Shown: positions 8,840-19,203 of the stretch, piece after piece
Position numbering within the stretch: the first letter of the stretch is position 1
Layout: each line of letters starts with the position of its first letter
Assembly: GCA_015665415.1 (NCBI GenBank)
Contig: JADFAE010000007.1
Location: 336,793-400,792, forward strand
Source of the DNA: Roseobacter sp.
Lineage (GTDB): Bacteria; Pseudomonadota; Alphaproteobacteria; Rhodobacterales; Rhodobacteraceae
DNA: 64,000 nt
Reading direction: 5' to 3'
The notes under the pieces: generated by a model
The model's input: only the letters and a program-made list of their open reading frames with translations
What the model was told of the DNA's origin: nothing
Databases searched by the model: none
Made by a program: the position numbers and the translations under genes

Positions 8840-9802
8840 TTATCCGGTTGAGCGCGGGCGCGGACGATTGACCGGTCGGTTATGTCGGGTCTCACGCCAG
8901 ACAGAAACAAGACCGGCACCAATGATCAAGGCGCTTCCGATCCAGACCGGCAGATCGGGCCATTCCTGAAACACCAGAATGCCCCAGAGCACCGCCAGAG
9001 GCATGGCGATATATTCAAACGGGGCCACCAATCCGGCTTCGCACAGACGGTAGGCCAGGCTGATCATGTAGCCGCCAAAACTGGCTGTCAGGCCAAGGGC
9101 GATGAACAGCCACCAGTCGCGCGGCGCAGGCCAGACCCAGGCGCGCAGGATGAAATCTGCGGCGGCGCTGTCACCGCTGGCAAAGCGCCCATCCCCGGTG
9201 GTGAGACCCAGTAAGGCACTGACAATGAAAAACGCCAGCGTTGGATAAAAGGACAGGGCCGCGGCGCTGTCCGCACCCCCGGCGCGGCGCGTCAACACAT
9301 GCAGGGTGGCATAGCCGCAGGCGCCAAAGAAAGGCAGCAGCGCCACCGCCTGAAAGCTGCCGGGGCCCGGCCGCATGATGATCAACACGCCCAGAAACCC
9401 AACTGCGACGGCGCTCCAGCGCCAGATACCGGGGCGCTCTCCCAAGACCACAACAGACAGGGCGGTTATGATCAGCGGGGTGGCAAAGGCAATCGCCACC
9501 GCATCAGCCATCGGCATGGTGGCCAGGCCGGTATAAAAACAGATATTGGCAAAGATCACGGCACAGCAGCGGATCAGATGCAGCTTGGGCTGGCGCGTGC
9601 GCAACACGTGATAGCCGCCCTCCAGCGGCACCAGAATCAGCAGCAGGATCGGCAGCGCAACCAGCGAGCGCAGCAGCACCATCTGATAGAGCGGGTAGTC
9701 GCCCGAGAGAAACTTGACGATCACATCAATGATGGAAAAGCAGATCGCGGATCCTGCGGCGGCAAACAGGCCGAGGAGGCTGACTTTCATTGTGTCGCTC
9801 AT
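8840..9802 (-). CDS. DMT (EamA) family transporter
   Basis: A 320-residue inner-membrane protein with ten hydrophobic helices in two EamA halves; typical segments are GSAICFSIIDVIVKFLSGDYPLYQMVLLR at the start and IAMPLAVLWGILVFQEWP near the end. These carriers export or import small metabolites; specificity is not visible. It leads the operon with the HAD and OCD-like genes (14-nt gap to the HAD start). The C-terminal tail is Arg-rich and cytoplasmic. Confidence 0.85.
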   Translation of the reverse strand: MSDTMKVSLLGLFAAAGSAICFSIIDVIVKFLSGDYPLYQMVLLRSLVALPILLLILVPLEGGYHVLRTRQPKLHLIRCCAVIFANICFYTGLATMPMADAVAIAFATPLIITALSVVVLGERPGIWRWSAVAVGFLGVLIIMRPGPGSFQAVALLPFFGACGYATLHVLTRRAGGADSAAALSFYPTLAFFIVSALLGLTTGDGRFASGDSAAADFILRAWVWPAPRDWWLFIALGLTASFGGYMISLAYRLCEAGLVAPFEYIAMPLAVLWGILVFQEWPDLPVWIGSALIIGAGLVSVWRETRHNRPVNRPRPRSTG

Positions 9803-10162
9803 TCACACCTCCCGTTGCGTTGCTGGGAAATGCATCGCGCAAAAATTGGACAGGGGCAATGGTTGCTGGTGCCATTTTCGCAGAGGTTGCATGCTCAGAA
9901 GGGGGCTTGCATGGCTGAGAAGCGGTTTATGGGGGCTTGTGCACCCTTAAACGCGCCTCTTCAAGCATGGGGGCGGCCGATCCCGCCTCAAGGGCAAGCC
10001 GCTGGCGCGGGGGCCTTGCGACCCTCCTTGACCCGCGATCTGCCTTGAGAGGTGGCGGATATTCGCGACGGCAATGGAGGCGATGACAGATTGTCATTGG
10101 ACTTGAGCGCGATGGCTTTCGTAGCTCTGAGGGAAATATGCGACATGAGGAGGCGTTGCCCG
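9803..10162. other. 360-bp divergent intergenic region
   Basis: Lies between the leftward DMT operon and the rightward NIPSNAP-type gene, so both promoters should be here. No conserved protein or RNA gene is evident. The right half holds a GC-rich repeat (9986-10040, separate entry); the left half contains two GGGGGCTTG direct repeats around 9901 and 9932. AGGAGG at 10148-10153 is the ribosome site of the next gene. Confidence 0.5.
9986..10040 (-). repeat. Second intergenic repeat family, copy 1
   Basis: Flanked by inverted TCAAGG / CCTTGA, with the inner segment CGCGCCAGCG when read on the minus strand. A related element sits at 30697-30748 in the same orientation: both read GCGGGTCAAGG, then a GC stem, then CGCGCCAGCG and CCCTTGA. 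It may form a cruciform or mRNA hairpin. Only two copies are in the window, so family status is suggestive. Confidence 0.45.
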
Positions 10163-10513
10163 ATGATCACCTGTTATATCACCTATGAAGTTGACCCCGA
10201 TCAGGTGGAGGCCTTTGAGATCTATGCCAAGGCCTGGATCCCGCTGGTGGCGCGCTTTGGCGGCACCCATCACGGCTATTTTCTGCCCCATGAAAGCGCC
10301 AATGATCTGGCTGTGGCGCTGTTTTCTTTTCCGTCATTGGCTACGTACGAAGACTATCGTGCCAAGAGCTTTGAGGATGCCGACTGCCTGGCTGCCTTTC
10401 AGTATGCCAAGGATCATAAAATCGTGCGCCGCTATGATCGCAGCTTCCTGCGCCCCGTCTTGGAGGGAGATCTGGAGCCGCTGAGGGCGGCTATGGGACT
10501 GAAAAAAAACTGA
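10163..10513 (+). CDS. NIPSNAP family protein
   Basis: A 116-residue protein beginning MITCYITYEVDP with the ferredoxin-like alpha/beta-barrel pattern of NIPSNAP/Dabb domains: strand, helix (FEIYAKAWIPLVARFGG), HHGYFLPHE, a second strand pair and the helical YEDYRAKSFEDADC. Function of bacterial members is unknown. ATG 10163 is chosen because AGGAGG sits 9 nt upstream; the frame is open further upstream but without similarity. Followed by ~110 bp to the convergent yaiI. Confidence 0.75.
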   Translation: MITCYITYEVDPDQVEAFEIYAKAWIPLVARFGGTHHGYFLPHESANDLAVALFSFPSLATYEDYRAKSFEDADCLAAFQYAKDHKIVRRYDRSFLRPVLEGDLEPLRAAMGLKKN

Positions 10514-10621
10514 AAGAGCTCGGCCTTTAGATCCGGCGGCGTCTGAACTTCCCCACGGGAAGGCGCTGCCCCAATTGAAGACCAAAGCGATATTGTTTTT
10601 CAGAGCTGTAGGGCTGAGACC

Positions 10622-11080
10622 TTAGCCAGCAGACTTCGCCGCACGGATTTCTCGTTCCAATGCATCCAGAAAACGCGATCGATCGGCCTTGGTGAACCCC
10701 TTGCCGGAACCGCCAGCACCCAGCGGGTTGGCGGCGCGCAGGTCGGCCATCAGATCACGCATCGCCAGTTGCTGGCCGATATTGGCCTGGGTGAAACGCT
10801 CACCATTGTGGCGCAGCACCTGGGCGCCGGCCTCGATGCATTTTGCGGCCAGTGGGATGTCGCCGGTGACAACCACGTCGCCCGGCCCACATCGCTCGGC
10901 GATCCACATGTCGGCGACATCCGCGCCTTGATCGACGATGACATTCTCCACCAGCGGATTGCGCGAGGGGCGCAGGCCCCCGTTGGAAACCACATACATC
11001 TTGAGCTTGTGGCGCGTGGCCACCCGCTCGGCCTCTTCCTTGACCGGGCAGGCGTCGGCGTCGATGTAGAGCGCGCTCAC
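10622..11080 (-). CDS. yaiI: YaiI/YqxD family protein (UPF0178, PIN-like fold)
   Basis: A 152-residue protein with the family hallmark start [21 protein letters not shown], the [27 protein letters not shown] segment and [17 protein letters not shown]. The conserved acidic residues resemble PIN-domain nucleases, but the activity is not established. Its start overlaps the sthA stop by 4 nt (ATGA), so it is translated from the fghA-sthA-yaiI message. Confidence 0.9.
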   Translation of the reverse strand: MSALYIDADACPVKEEAERVATRHKLKMYVVSNGGLRPSRNPLVENVIVDQGADVADMWIAERCGPGDVVVTGDIPLAAKCIEAGAQVLRHNGERFTQANIGQQLAMRDLMADLRAANPLGAGGSGKGFTKADRSRFLDALEREIRAAKSAG

Positions 11081-12612
11081 TCGGCAGCCTTTTTGCCGCT
11101 GCCTTTTGCGGCTGCTTTGGCTTTTGCGGCGGGTTTATCCGCAGCGCCTTCCCCGGTTTTGGCAGGTTTCTTGACCTTGAACTCCTCCGGGATCGGCATC
11201 CGGTTGAAGGCATCAAGACCGGCAATCTTATAAGCTTCGGCCAGGGTCGGATAGTTGAAGGTGTTCTGCACAAAGTAGTCCACCGTGCCCTGCAGGTTCA
11301 TCACCGCCTGGCCGATGTGGATCAGCTCTGTTGCGCCTTCACCGACAATCTGCACGCCCAGCAGGCGGCGGGTCTTGAGGCTGATCAGCATCTTCAACAT
11401 GCCGTGTTCCAGCCCCATGATATGCCCACGCGAGGTCTCGCGGAAGCGGGCAACGCCGATTTCGTAGTTGATGCCGCGTTCCTGCAGCTCTTCTTCGGAC
11501 ATGCCGCAGGTGGACATCTCGGGCACCGAATAGATGCCATAGGGGTACCAGGGACTTTCAGGTAGAGTTGGGGTCTCCAGCGCGTGGCAGGCGGCAACGC
11601 GGCCCTGCTGCAGCGAGGTGGAGGCCAGCGAGGGGTGACCGATGACATCGCCAGTGGCATATATATGCGGCACGGCGGTCTGGTAGGTCTTGCGTTCCAC
11701 TGTCAGCCGGCCGCGATGATCGGTCTCGAGCCCGGCGGCCTGAAGGTCCAGCGATTCCGTGGCCCCCATGCGTCCGGCGGCAAAGAGCAGCATTTCGGCG
11801 CGTACGTGGCGGCCGTTTTCCAGCGTGACTTCGACATGGCTGACGGCGTCTTCGATGCTCTCGATGGCAGAGCCGAGCCGCAGGTCGACGCCGTTTTCGC
11901 GGATCTGGTGGGTGAAATCCTGGATCAAGGTGCGGTCGATGAAATCAAGAAAACTGTCACGCGGTTCAATCAGGGTCACACGCACATCCAGCGCCGAGAA
12001 CATGGTGGCATATTCCACCCCGATAACGCCGGCCCCCACAACCACCAGCGAGCGCGGGATCTGCCCCATCTCGAGGAACTCATCGCCGTCGAGTATGGTT
12101 TTGCCGTTAAAGGGCACGGTGTCGGGGCGATAGGTGCGGGTGCCGGTGGCAATCAGGAATTTCTCGGCGGTGATATTGGTGGTCTCACCCGCCTCGGTGG
12201 CGACTTCCAGCTCGTTGGGGCCGATGAATTTGGCCAGCCCATGCAGGGTGTCGATGTGGTTTCGATTGAACTGATGCTCCAGCACATCGACCTCATGGTC
12301 GAGCGTCATGTGCAGGCGTGCCTTCAGGTCTTCGGCCTGGATCTCATCCTTGACCCGGTAGGAGCGGCCGTAAAAGCTGCGCTCGCGCCAGCCGGAAAGG
12401 TTGAGCACGGTCTCGCGCAGGGTCTTGGAGGGGATGGTGCCGGTATGGACCGAAACCCCACCCAGACGGTCCTTGCGGTCGATGACCAGCACCCGGCGCT
12501 TGAGCTTGCCGGCCTGGATTGCAGCGGAGCGGCCCGAGGGGCCGGAGCCGATGATCACCAGATCATAGTCATAGTCGAAATCGGTCATGGAGGGGGTTGC
12601 GGCTGTGGTCAT
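11077..12612 (-). CDS. sthA: Soluble pyridine nucleotide transhydrogenase
   Basis: A flavoprotein of the disulfide-reductase fold that moves hydride between NADPH and NAD+ in the cytoplasm. The FAD motif GSGPSG is at residues 22-27; instead of the redox CxxxxC of lipoamide dehydrogenases it has [16 protein letters not shown], the SthA signature. The second Rossmann motif [10 protein letters not shown] and the C-terminal dimerisation domain ([13 protein letters not shown]) are intact. At 511 residues it is ~40 longer than usual because of an Ala/Lys-rich tail. An alternative start is ATG 12588. It lies 3 nt after fghA. Confidence 0.93.
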   Translation of the reverse strand: MTTAATPSMTDFDYDYDLVIIGSGPSGRSAAIQAGKLKRRVLVIDRKDRLGGVSVHTGTIPSKTLRETVLNLSGWRERSFYGRSYRVKDEIQAEDLKARLHMTLDHEVDVLEHQFNRNHIDTLHGLAKFIGPNELEVATEAGETTNITAEKFLIATGTRTYRPDTVPFNGKTILDGDEFLEMGQIPRSLVVVGAGVIGVEYATMFSALDVRVTLIEPRDSFLDFIDRTLIQDFTHQIRENGVDLRLGSAIESIEDAVSHVEVTLENGRHVRAEMLLFAAGRMGATESLDLQAAGLETDHRGRLTVERKTYQTAVPHIYATGDVIGHPSLASTSLQQGRVAACHALETPTLPESPWYPYGIYSVPEMSTCGMSEEELQERGINYEIGVARFRETSRGHIMGLEHGMLKMLISLKTRRLLGVQIVGEGATELIHIGQAVMNLQGTVDYFVQNTFNYPTLAEAYKIAGLDAFNRMPIPEEFKVKKPAKTGEGAADKPAAKAKAAAKGSGKKAAE

Positions 12613-12615
12613 GGT

Positions 12616-13449
12616 TCAGTCCCGATACAGAGCTTCGGCGTGGAAGGTGACGTGGTCTTCCATGAAGCTGGACACAAAGAAGTAGCTGTGATCGTAGCCT
12701 GGCTGCAGGCGCAGGATCGCCTCCTGGCGCTTTTCGGCGACGGCGGCAGCCAGGGCTTCGGGGCGCAGCAGATCAATGAACTGATCGCTGGTGCCGGTGT
12801 CGACCAGAATGGGGCCGTCAAACCCTTTTTCGCGCATCAGCAGCGAGGCGTCATGTTTGGTCCAGGCGGCCTCATCGTCGCCGAGATAGGCGCTCAGCTG
12901 CTTGCGGCCCCAGTCGGCTCCGGTGGGGTTGCAGATCGGCGCAAAGGCCGAGACCGAGCGGAAGCGGCCCGGCAGGTTCATCGCCAGGGTGAGCGCGCCA
13001 TGGCCGCCCATGGAGTGGCCGGTGATCGCCTGGCGGTCCAGATCGATGGCAAAGTTTTCTGCCAGCAGGGCAGGAAGTTCTTCGGCGATGTAATCCCACA
13101 TCTGATAATGCGGCGCCCATGGATCCTGGGTGGCATTGACGTAAAAGCCTGCGCCCTTGCCAAGGTCATAGGCGTCATCGTCAGCGACCTCTTCGCCGCG
13201 CGGGCTGGTGTCGGGAAAGATCACGGCGATGCCCTGCTCGGCGCACCAGGCCTGGGCCCCGGCTTTGGTCATGGCGTTTTCATGGGTGCAGGTCAGCCCC
13301 GAGAGATACCATAGGATGGGAACGGGTCCGTCCTGCGCCTCTTCGGGCAGGAACAGACCAAAGGTCATGTCACAATTGGTCACGGTGCTTTTGTGGCGGT
13401 AGACACCTTGCTGGCCCCCAAAGGCCTTGTTTACTGCGACGGTTTCCAT
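12616..13449 (-). CDS. fghA: S-formylglutathione hydrolase
   Basis: A 277-residue alpha/beta hydrolase (esterase D family) that hydrolyses S-formylglutathione to formate and glutathione, the second step of glutathione-linked formaldehyde oxidation. The nucleophile elbow GHSMGG puts Ser at 146; LSGLTCTHEN supplies the oxyanion region; the Asp and His lie in DTGTSDQF and YDHSYFF. ATG 13449 is preceded by AGGAGT. The formaldehyde dehydrogenase partner is not in the window. The nearby gbcAB genes generate formaldehyde, which gives a possible reason for the proximity. Confidence 0.95.
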   Translation of the reverse strand: METVAVNKAFGGQQGVYRHKSTVTNCDMTFGLFLPEEAQDGPVPILWYLSGLTCTHENAMTKAGAQAWCAEQGIAVIFPDTSPRGEEVADDDAYDLGKGAGFYVNATQDPWAPHYQMWDYIAEELPALLAENFAIDLDRQAITGHSMGGHGALTLAMNLPGRFRSVSAFAPICNPTGADWGRKQLSAYLGDDEAAWTKHDASLLMREKGFDGPILVDTGTSDQFIDLLRPEALAAAVAEKRQEAILRLQPGYDHSYFFVSSFMEDHVTFHAEALYRD

Positions 13450-13630
13450 GGCGAGACTCCTGTTCCTGGTTGCCATATCGCTACCTGTCGATGGCCCGCA
13501 GGTCCAGTAGGCAGCGGCAGCTGCGGCTGTTTTTGCGCCATTGGCGTTACAAAAGGCTGAATTGCTTGCCCTGGCGCAAGTTTGGCACCTGGTCCGAGGC
13601 GCAGAAAGCTTCGTTTTAGGACGCTCTGGC

Positions 13631-14554
13631 TCAGGACACCCAGGCAATGACCATGGGAAGGGTCAGGATCGAGACCAGGGTGGAGATCAGAATACTGGCA
13701 GAGGCGCGGTGGGGCGCGACGCCGTAGTGCTGGGCCAGCATATAGACATTGCCGGCCACGGGCAGGGCGGCGGCCGCGATGGCGACGTTGGCGGAAAAGG
13801 GCGTGACAGGCACCAGATAGAGCACACCGATGGCGACGCAGGCGGGGTGCAGGATCAGTTTGGCAAAGCTGAGGCCCACGGCGATCTGCAGGCGCTCGGC
13901 GGATTTTGAGGCCAGCGAAGCTCCGATGGCAAACAGTGCCCCCGGGGTGGCGGCTCCGCCCAGTACCGACAGGAAATCATTCATCGGCACCGGGATCGGT
14001 ATTGCAGCAGCGGACCAGGCGAGGCCGGCACAGATGGCAAGAATCATCGGATTGCGCACAAGGCCCATAAGCACAAGTTTCACTGTTGCCAGGCCGAGGC
14101 CCGAGCCGCGGCCCAGGTTGATCAGGATGACAATGAGGGAAGAAAACACCACCAGATCGACGCTGAGCACCACCATCATCGGCGCAATTGAGGCCTCGCC
14201 AAAGAGAATGGTCATCATGGGCAGGCCCAGAAAGCCGACATTGCCGATGGCGCCGCATTGCGCCTCGACGGCGGCAGTGGACATATCCAGGCGGCGAAGT
14301 AGGGCCACCAGGGTGACCAGAAGATAGACGGCCAAAGTGCCGATCAGATAGCCCAGCACCAGATCTGGATCAAAAATCTCGGCAAAGGAAAGATTGGCGG
14401 CAAAGCGGAAGATCATGGCCGAAAGTGGAAAGAAGAAGACGAATTTGGTGAGATATGCGGTGGCTTCTTCGGTGAAGAACCGTGTTCGACCGGCCCAGTA
14501 TCCAAGGCCGATGATTGCAAAAAAGGGCAGCGTTCTGAAGAATATCTCGACCAT
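13631..14554 (-). CDS. AEC family transporter (auxin efflux carrier type)
   Basis: A 307-residue protein with ten hydrophobic helices arranged in two five-helix halves, with IGLGYWAGRTRFF near the start and the half-repeat beginning LVRNPMILAICAGLAW. The AEC/BART group includes malonate and other organic-acid carriers; substrate is unknown. It is leftward, 181 bp upstream of fghA, and its start faces the repeat-rich region before the TetR gene. Confidence 0.85.
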   Translation of the reverse strand: MVEIFFRTLPFFAIIGLGYWAGRTRFFTEEATAYLTKFVFFFPLSAMIFRFAANLSFAEIFDPDLVLGYLIGTLAVYLLVTLVALLRRLDMSTAAVEAQCGAIGNVGFLGLPMMTILFGEASIAPMMVVLSVDLVVFSSLIVILINLGRGSGLGLATVKLVLMGLVRNPMILAICAGLAWSAAAIPIPVPMNDFLSVLGGAATPGALFAIGASLASKSAERLQIAVGLSFAKLILHPACVAIGVLYLVPVTPFSANVAIAAAALPVAGNVYMLAQHYGVAPHRASASILISTLVSILTLPMVIAWVS

Positions 14555-14616
14555 TGCGGGATTGGTAGCGGGTCTGGGTAAAAAGACAAGATGGAAAGCA
14601 AGCCGCCAGGCAAAGC

Positions 14617-14713
14617 AGAGCTCCCGCCCGTCGTTTGGGCATCAAAGATGCCCGCCTCCCGTTGGGCCTGGCGCCGCGCTGACGCGGCGGGGGTGCTTTG
14701 CTCTTTATAGGGG
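14617..14713 (+). repeat. Dispersed two-hairpin intergenic repeat, copy B
   Basis: Head GCTCCCGCCCG, first hairpin GGGCATC/GATGCCC with loop AAA, core CCCGTTGGGCCTGGCGCCGC, second stem CGCCGC/GCGGCG with loop GCTGAC. Compared with copies A, C and D the stems have different sequences yet still pair. Confidence 0.75.
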
Positions 14714-14728
14714 AAGACATTGGGATTG

Positions 14729-14815
14729 GCGTTTTGGCACTGTGCGTCAGCGCAGTGCCAGGCCCAACAGGCCCGGTGCCTTCGAAAGAAGGCTGCGGGC
14801 CGGGCGGGAGCGCTC
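14729..14815 (-). repeat. Dispersed two-hairpin intergenic repeat, copy C (inverted)
   Basis: Read on the minus strand it has GCTCCCGCCCG, first hairpin GCCTTC/GAAGGC with loop TTTC, core CTGTTGGGCCTGGCACTGC, and second stem GGCACTG/CAGTGCC. It is 15 bp from copy B in inverse orientation, so the pair could fold into a large cruciform or transcript duplex. Confidence 0.75.
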
Positions 14816-14934
14816 GCTTGCACTGATCGCCATATTGCAGGCCTGAAAACCGAGAAAGGCGAGGAGAGAGTTGTTGAAGGTCTGCAGTCTCGGCTAGACT
14901 GTGGGTTCCTGCCAGCCAGCGCCATGGGGACGTC

Positions 14935-15558
14935 ATGAATCAGCAAGCCAGTATTGTCAGAAAAGGCCGCAAATTCGATCAGGTTCTGCAAGGCGCGCGT
15001 GAAGTCTTTTTGGCGGATGGGTTTGAGGGCGCCAGTGTCGATGACATTGCCCGGACCGCCGGCGTCTCCAAGGCTACGCTTTACAACTATTTCCCGGATA
15101 AGCGGCTGTTGTTCATGGAGGTGGCACGCAGCGAATGCGCCCGCCAGGCAGATGCGCCGATGAATTTGACCGGCGTGTGCTGCAGCCCCCAGGCCTTTCT
15201 GACTGCGGCTGGCCGATATATCCTCTCTGTCAGCCTGTCCGAATTTGGCATTCGGATGTTTCGCATTTGTGTGGCCGAATCCGATCGTTTCCCGGACCTG
15301 GGGCGTCAATTCTACGAAAGCGGACCGATGCAGGTGCGCAGCAAGATACGTCACTATCTAGAGGGCGCGGTGGCCAAGGGAGAGCTGGCGATCGAGGATT
15401 TCGACCTGGCAGCCGATCAGTTTGCCGATCTGTGTCGGGTCGATCTGGTGCCGCGCCTGCTGTTCAATATTGATGTCAGTTTCACCGAAGCTGAGCGCCA
15501 GCGCGTGATCACTGGCGCGGTCGAAACCTTTTTGGCCCGATACGGGATGCCAGGCTGA
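14935..15558 (+). CDS. TetR family transcriptional regulator
   Basis: A 207-residue regulator. The N-terminal helix-turn-helix is clear at about residues 28-60: FEGASVDDIARTAGVSKATLYNYFPDK is the classic TetR pattern, preceded by ILQGAREVFLADG-like helix 1. The C-terminal ligand domain (YILSVSLSEFGIRMFRICVAE) resembles the AefR/YxaF-like C-terminal families; no ligand can be named. Divergent from the AEC carrier, which is a candidate target, and upstream of the gbcAB riboswitch. Confidence 0.88.
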   Translation: MNQQASIVRKGRKFDQVLQGAREVFLADGFEGASVDDIARTAGVSKATLYNYFPDKRLLFMEVARSECARQADAPMNLTGVCCSPQAFLTAAGRYILSVSLSEFGIRMFRICVAESDRFPDLGRQFYESGPMQVRSKIRHYLEGAVAKGELAIEDFDLAADQFADLCRVDLVPRLLFNIDVSFTEAERQRVITGAVETFLARYGMPG

Positions 15559-15755
15559 GCCCATTCGCGGCTGCCACGGCCTCCCAATCGTGACAGGTCC
15601 CTGGCGGGATCGACTGCAAAAAGTCGTTTTCAATCCTTTCCCTCTCAGCAGTGATCAGTTGGGCAAACCTGCAAATTTCCTGCATGTCTTTTCCAGTTTT
15701 CCCCAAGTCGCAATTAGGCGATCCGACGGGGCAAAACCAGCTAGCTTGGGCCTCA

Positions 15756-17298
<1,543 letters not shown>

Positions 17299-17303
17299 GC
17301 ACG

Positions 17304-18386
17304 ATGAAGGACCTCGAAACCCAATCTCGTACAATTTGGTCTGACAGCGAGATGCTGGAATGTGTCTCGGTGGTGCCAGAGATGCCACAAACCGCCAGCT
17401 TTTCCTTTCGGGCCCCTTCGGGGGCGCTGTTTGACTATCAGCCCGGGCAGTTCCTGACGCTGGAGATCCCGGCACCGGATCAGCCCGGCGGCGTGGTTCA
17501 TCGCACCTATACGATCTCCTCTTCGCCGTCGCGGCCCCGTTCGATCACCGTGACCGCCAAGGCGCAATCCGACAGTATCGGCACCCGCTGGATGCTGGAC
17601 AATCTGCAACCGGGCATGCGCATCAAGGCGCTGGGGCCTGCGGGGCTGTTCACCAATGCGGGCAGCACCGCCAAAAAGTTCCTGTTTATCTCCGCCGGGT
17701 CCGGCATCACCCCGATGATGTCGATGACCACCTGCATGTGGGACGAGGGCCAGGATCTGGATGCGGTCTTTATCAACTGCGCCAAACGCCCCTCTGAGAT
17801 CATCTTTCGCCAGCGCCTTGAGCATATGGCCAGCCGGATGCCGGGGCTGGATCTCAAATTTGTGGTGGAAGAGCCGGATCTCTACCGCCCCTGGAGCGGC
17901 TATCAAGGGGTGTTCAATCAGCTGATGCTGGGTCTGATGGCCCCGGATTATCTGGAGCGCGAGGTCTATTGCTGCGGGCCAGAGCCCTTCATGCAGGCGG
18001 TGCGGGATGCGTTGGCGGGCCTTGGCTTTGACATGGAGAACTACCATCAGGAAAGCTTTGGCGCGCCGGTCGAGACAGAGGCGGATCAGCCGGATCTGGA
18101 TGATGTGGTTCTGGATGATGACAGCCATGCTGAGATCACCTTTGACCTCTCTGGTGTCACTGCAAAATGCGCTGAAACCGATACGGTTCTGGCGGCGGCG
18201 CGGGCCTCGGGGCTCAATATCCCCTCAGGCTGCACCTTTGGTGTCTGCGGCACCTGCAAGGTGAAAAAGACCCAAGGTGAGGTGCATATGGTGCACAATG
18301 GCGGCATCTCGGAGGATGATATCGAGGCAGGCTATATCCTCGCCTGTTGTTCGCATCCCATCGGAAAACTGGCGGTCGAAGTCTGA
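17304..18386 (+). CDS. gbcB: Glycine betaine monooxygenase, reductase subunit
   Basis: A 360-residue flavin/iron-sulfur reductase that passes electrons from NAD(P)H to GbcA. The FAD domain shows RTYTISSSPS, the nucleotide domain GSGITPMMSM and YCCGPEPFM, and a plant-type 2Fe-2S domain closes the protein with C-x4-C-x2-C (GCTFGVCGTC) and a fourth Cys in ILACCSHP. ATG 17304 has GGAG 8 nt upstream; a GTG at 17295 overlapping the gbcA stop is an alternative. A strong hairpin follows the gene, ending the two-gene unit. Confidence 0.9.
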   Translation: MKDLETQSRTIWSDSEMLECVSVVPEMPQTASFSFRAPSGALFDYQPGQFLTLEIPAPDQPGGVVHRTYTISSSPSRPRSITVTAKAQSDSIGTRWMLDNLQPGMRIKALGPAGLFTNAGSTAKKFLFISAGSGITPMMSMTTCMWDEGQDLDAVFINCAKRPSEIIFRQRLEHMASRMPGLDLKFVVEEPDLYRPWSGYQGVFNQLMLGLMAPDYLEREVYCCGPEPFMQAVRDALAGLGFDMENYHQESFGAPVETEADQPDLDDVVLDDDSHAEITFDLSGVTAKCAETDTVLAAARASGLNIPSGCTFGVCGTCKVKKTQGEVHMVHNGGISEDDIEAGYILACCSHPIGKLAVEV

Positions 18387-18394
18387 CGCGTTTT

Positions 18395-18420
18395 CGCCTG
18401 CAAAGAGGGCTTTGCGGGCG
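18395..18420 (+). terminator. Terminator after gbcB
   Basis: An 11-bp stem with one G-T pair (18395-18405 with 18410-18420) and loop AGGG, starting 8 nt after the gbcB stop and followed by ATTTCACC. Good position, weak T run. Confidence 0.6.
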
Positions 18421-18446
18421 ATTTCACCATAATTAGAGCCTGTTTT

Positions 18447-19010
18447 CTAGTGTGTGATCGCCCGGTTGGGATATCTGCGATAGCTTTGATGGCAGCTTTG
18501 GCAGGCCTGCATCATGGCCGGAAGGCTGCGGCGCAGCCCGGCCAGAGAGCGACTGTTGATCTGCTTCGCAGTCAGGCGGGCGGTATCAGCGCGCTGTCCG
18601 AAATCCTGCCACTGGGTCCAGATCTCGGGCCGGGCATGTGAATTGGGTTCCATTCGGTGTTTTCTGAAACGCTTGGCAATCCGGCCGGTAGAGGAGATCA
18701 GATCGCGGCGCGCCGCTTTGGCCAGTCTGGCGTCAAACAGGGTGCGCCCCGCCACCATGTCGCTGAGGGTGGTGAGGGCCGCCTTTTGCCCCTGCATCAA
18801 TGCGCGACGGTCCTTGACGTAGCGGTCGGTGATCACGGCGCTGCCTGCGTCCAGCTGGGTGCCAAGCAGGTTGAGGGCCAGCAACAGCGCAAGGCAGGGC
18901 GCAATCAGGCGAAGGCCTGAGCGAATTGCGTGATGGCAGCAAAAGTGGAACATGCGGCTGCGATCCAGCTGATCCGGCACATTGTCTTCTTGCTCTTTCT
19001 CCATCTGCAT
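18447..19010 (-). CDS. Periplasmic cytochrome c' / c556 family protein
   Basis: A four-helix c-type cytochrome: the single heme motif CQSCH lies near the C-terminus, as in cytochromes c' and c556, with RPEIWTQWQDFGQRADTARL in the third helix typical of the family. A hydrophobic export segment (LRLIAPCLALLLALNLLG) precedes the mature part. The start is uncertain: ATG 19010 has GAGGGA upstream but gives a long basic N-region; ATG 18953 gives a normal signal peptide without a clear ribosome site. Electron partner unknown; convergent with gbcB. The C-terminal tail is unusually basic. Confidence 0.75.
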   Translation of the reverse strand: MQMEKEQEDNVPDQLDRSRMFHFCCHHAIRSGLRLIAPCLALLLALNLLGTQLDAGSAVITDRYVKDRRALMQGQKAALTTLSDMVAGRTLFDARLAKAARRDLISSTGRIAKRFRKHRMEPNSHARPEIWTQWQDFGQRADTARLTAKQINSRSLAGLRRSLPAMMQACQSCHQSYRRYPNRAITH

Positions 19011-19203
19011 TCTGTCCCTCTGGTGTGCGCGTCTGGCTTGCTGTGGCCTGATCGGCCCGCTGGCCATCGTGCAGGAAGTCTCCGACATGCAGGTTATTTC
19101 TGCGTTAAACATCGAGGCCGAAGTCGAAAGACTGGGCAATGCTTCGCTGCGCGGCGAAGGGAATGTGCTTGGGGCGACAGGCGCGACACGCTAGCCTGAG
19201 GGT

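Larger units (their letters stand above)
14555..14934. other. 380-bp divergent intergenic region with paired repeats
   Basis: Separates the AEC carrier and the TetR regulator. It contains no plausible gene; nearly half is taken up by two copies of the dispersed two-hairpin repeat in opposite orientation (14617-14713 and 14729-14815). The remainder, 14816-14934, should carry the TetR promoter; a probable TetR-type operator was not clear. Confidence 0.55.

Noticed and set aside
11584..13314. Long open frame on + strand opposite sthA and fghA (576 codons)
   Set aside because: It lies antisense to two well-supported enzyme genes and its translation is rich in Gly/His/Gln with no domain; high GC produces such shadows.
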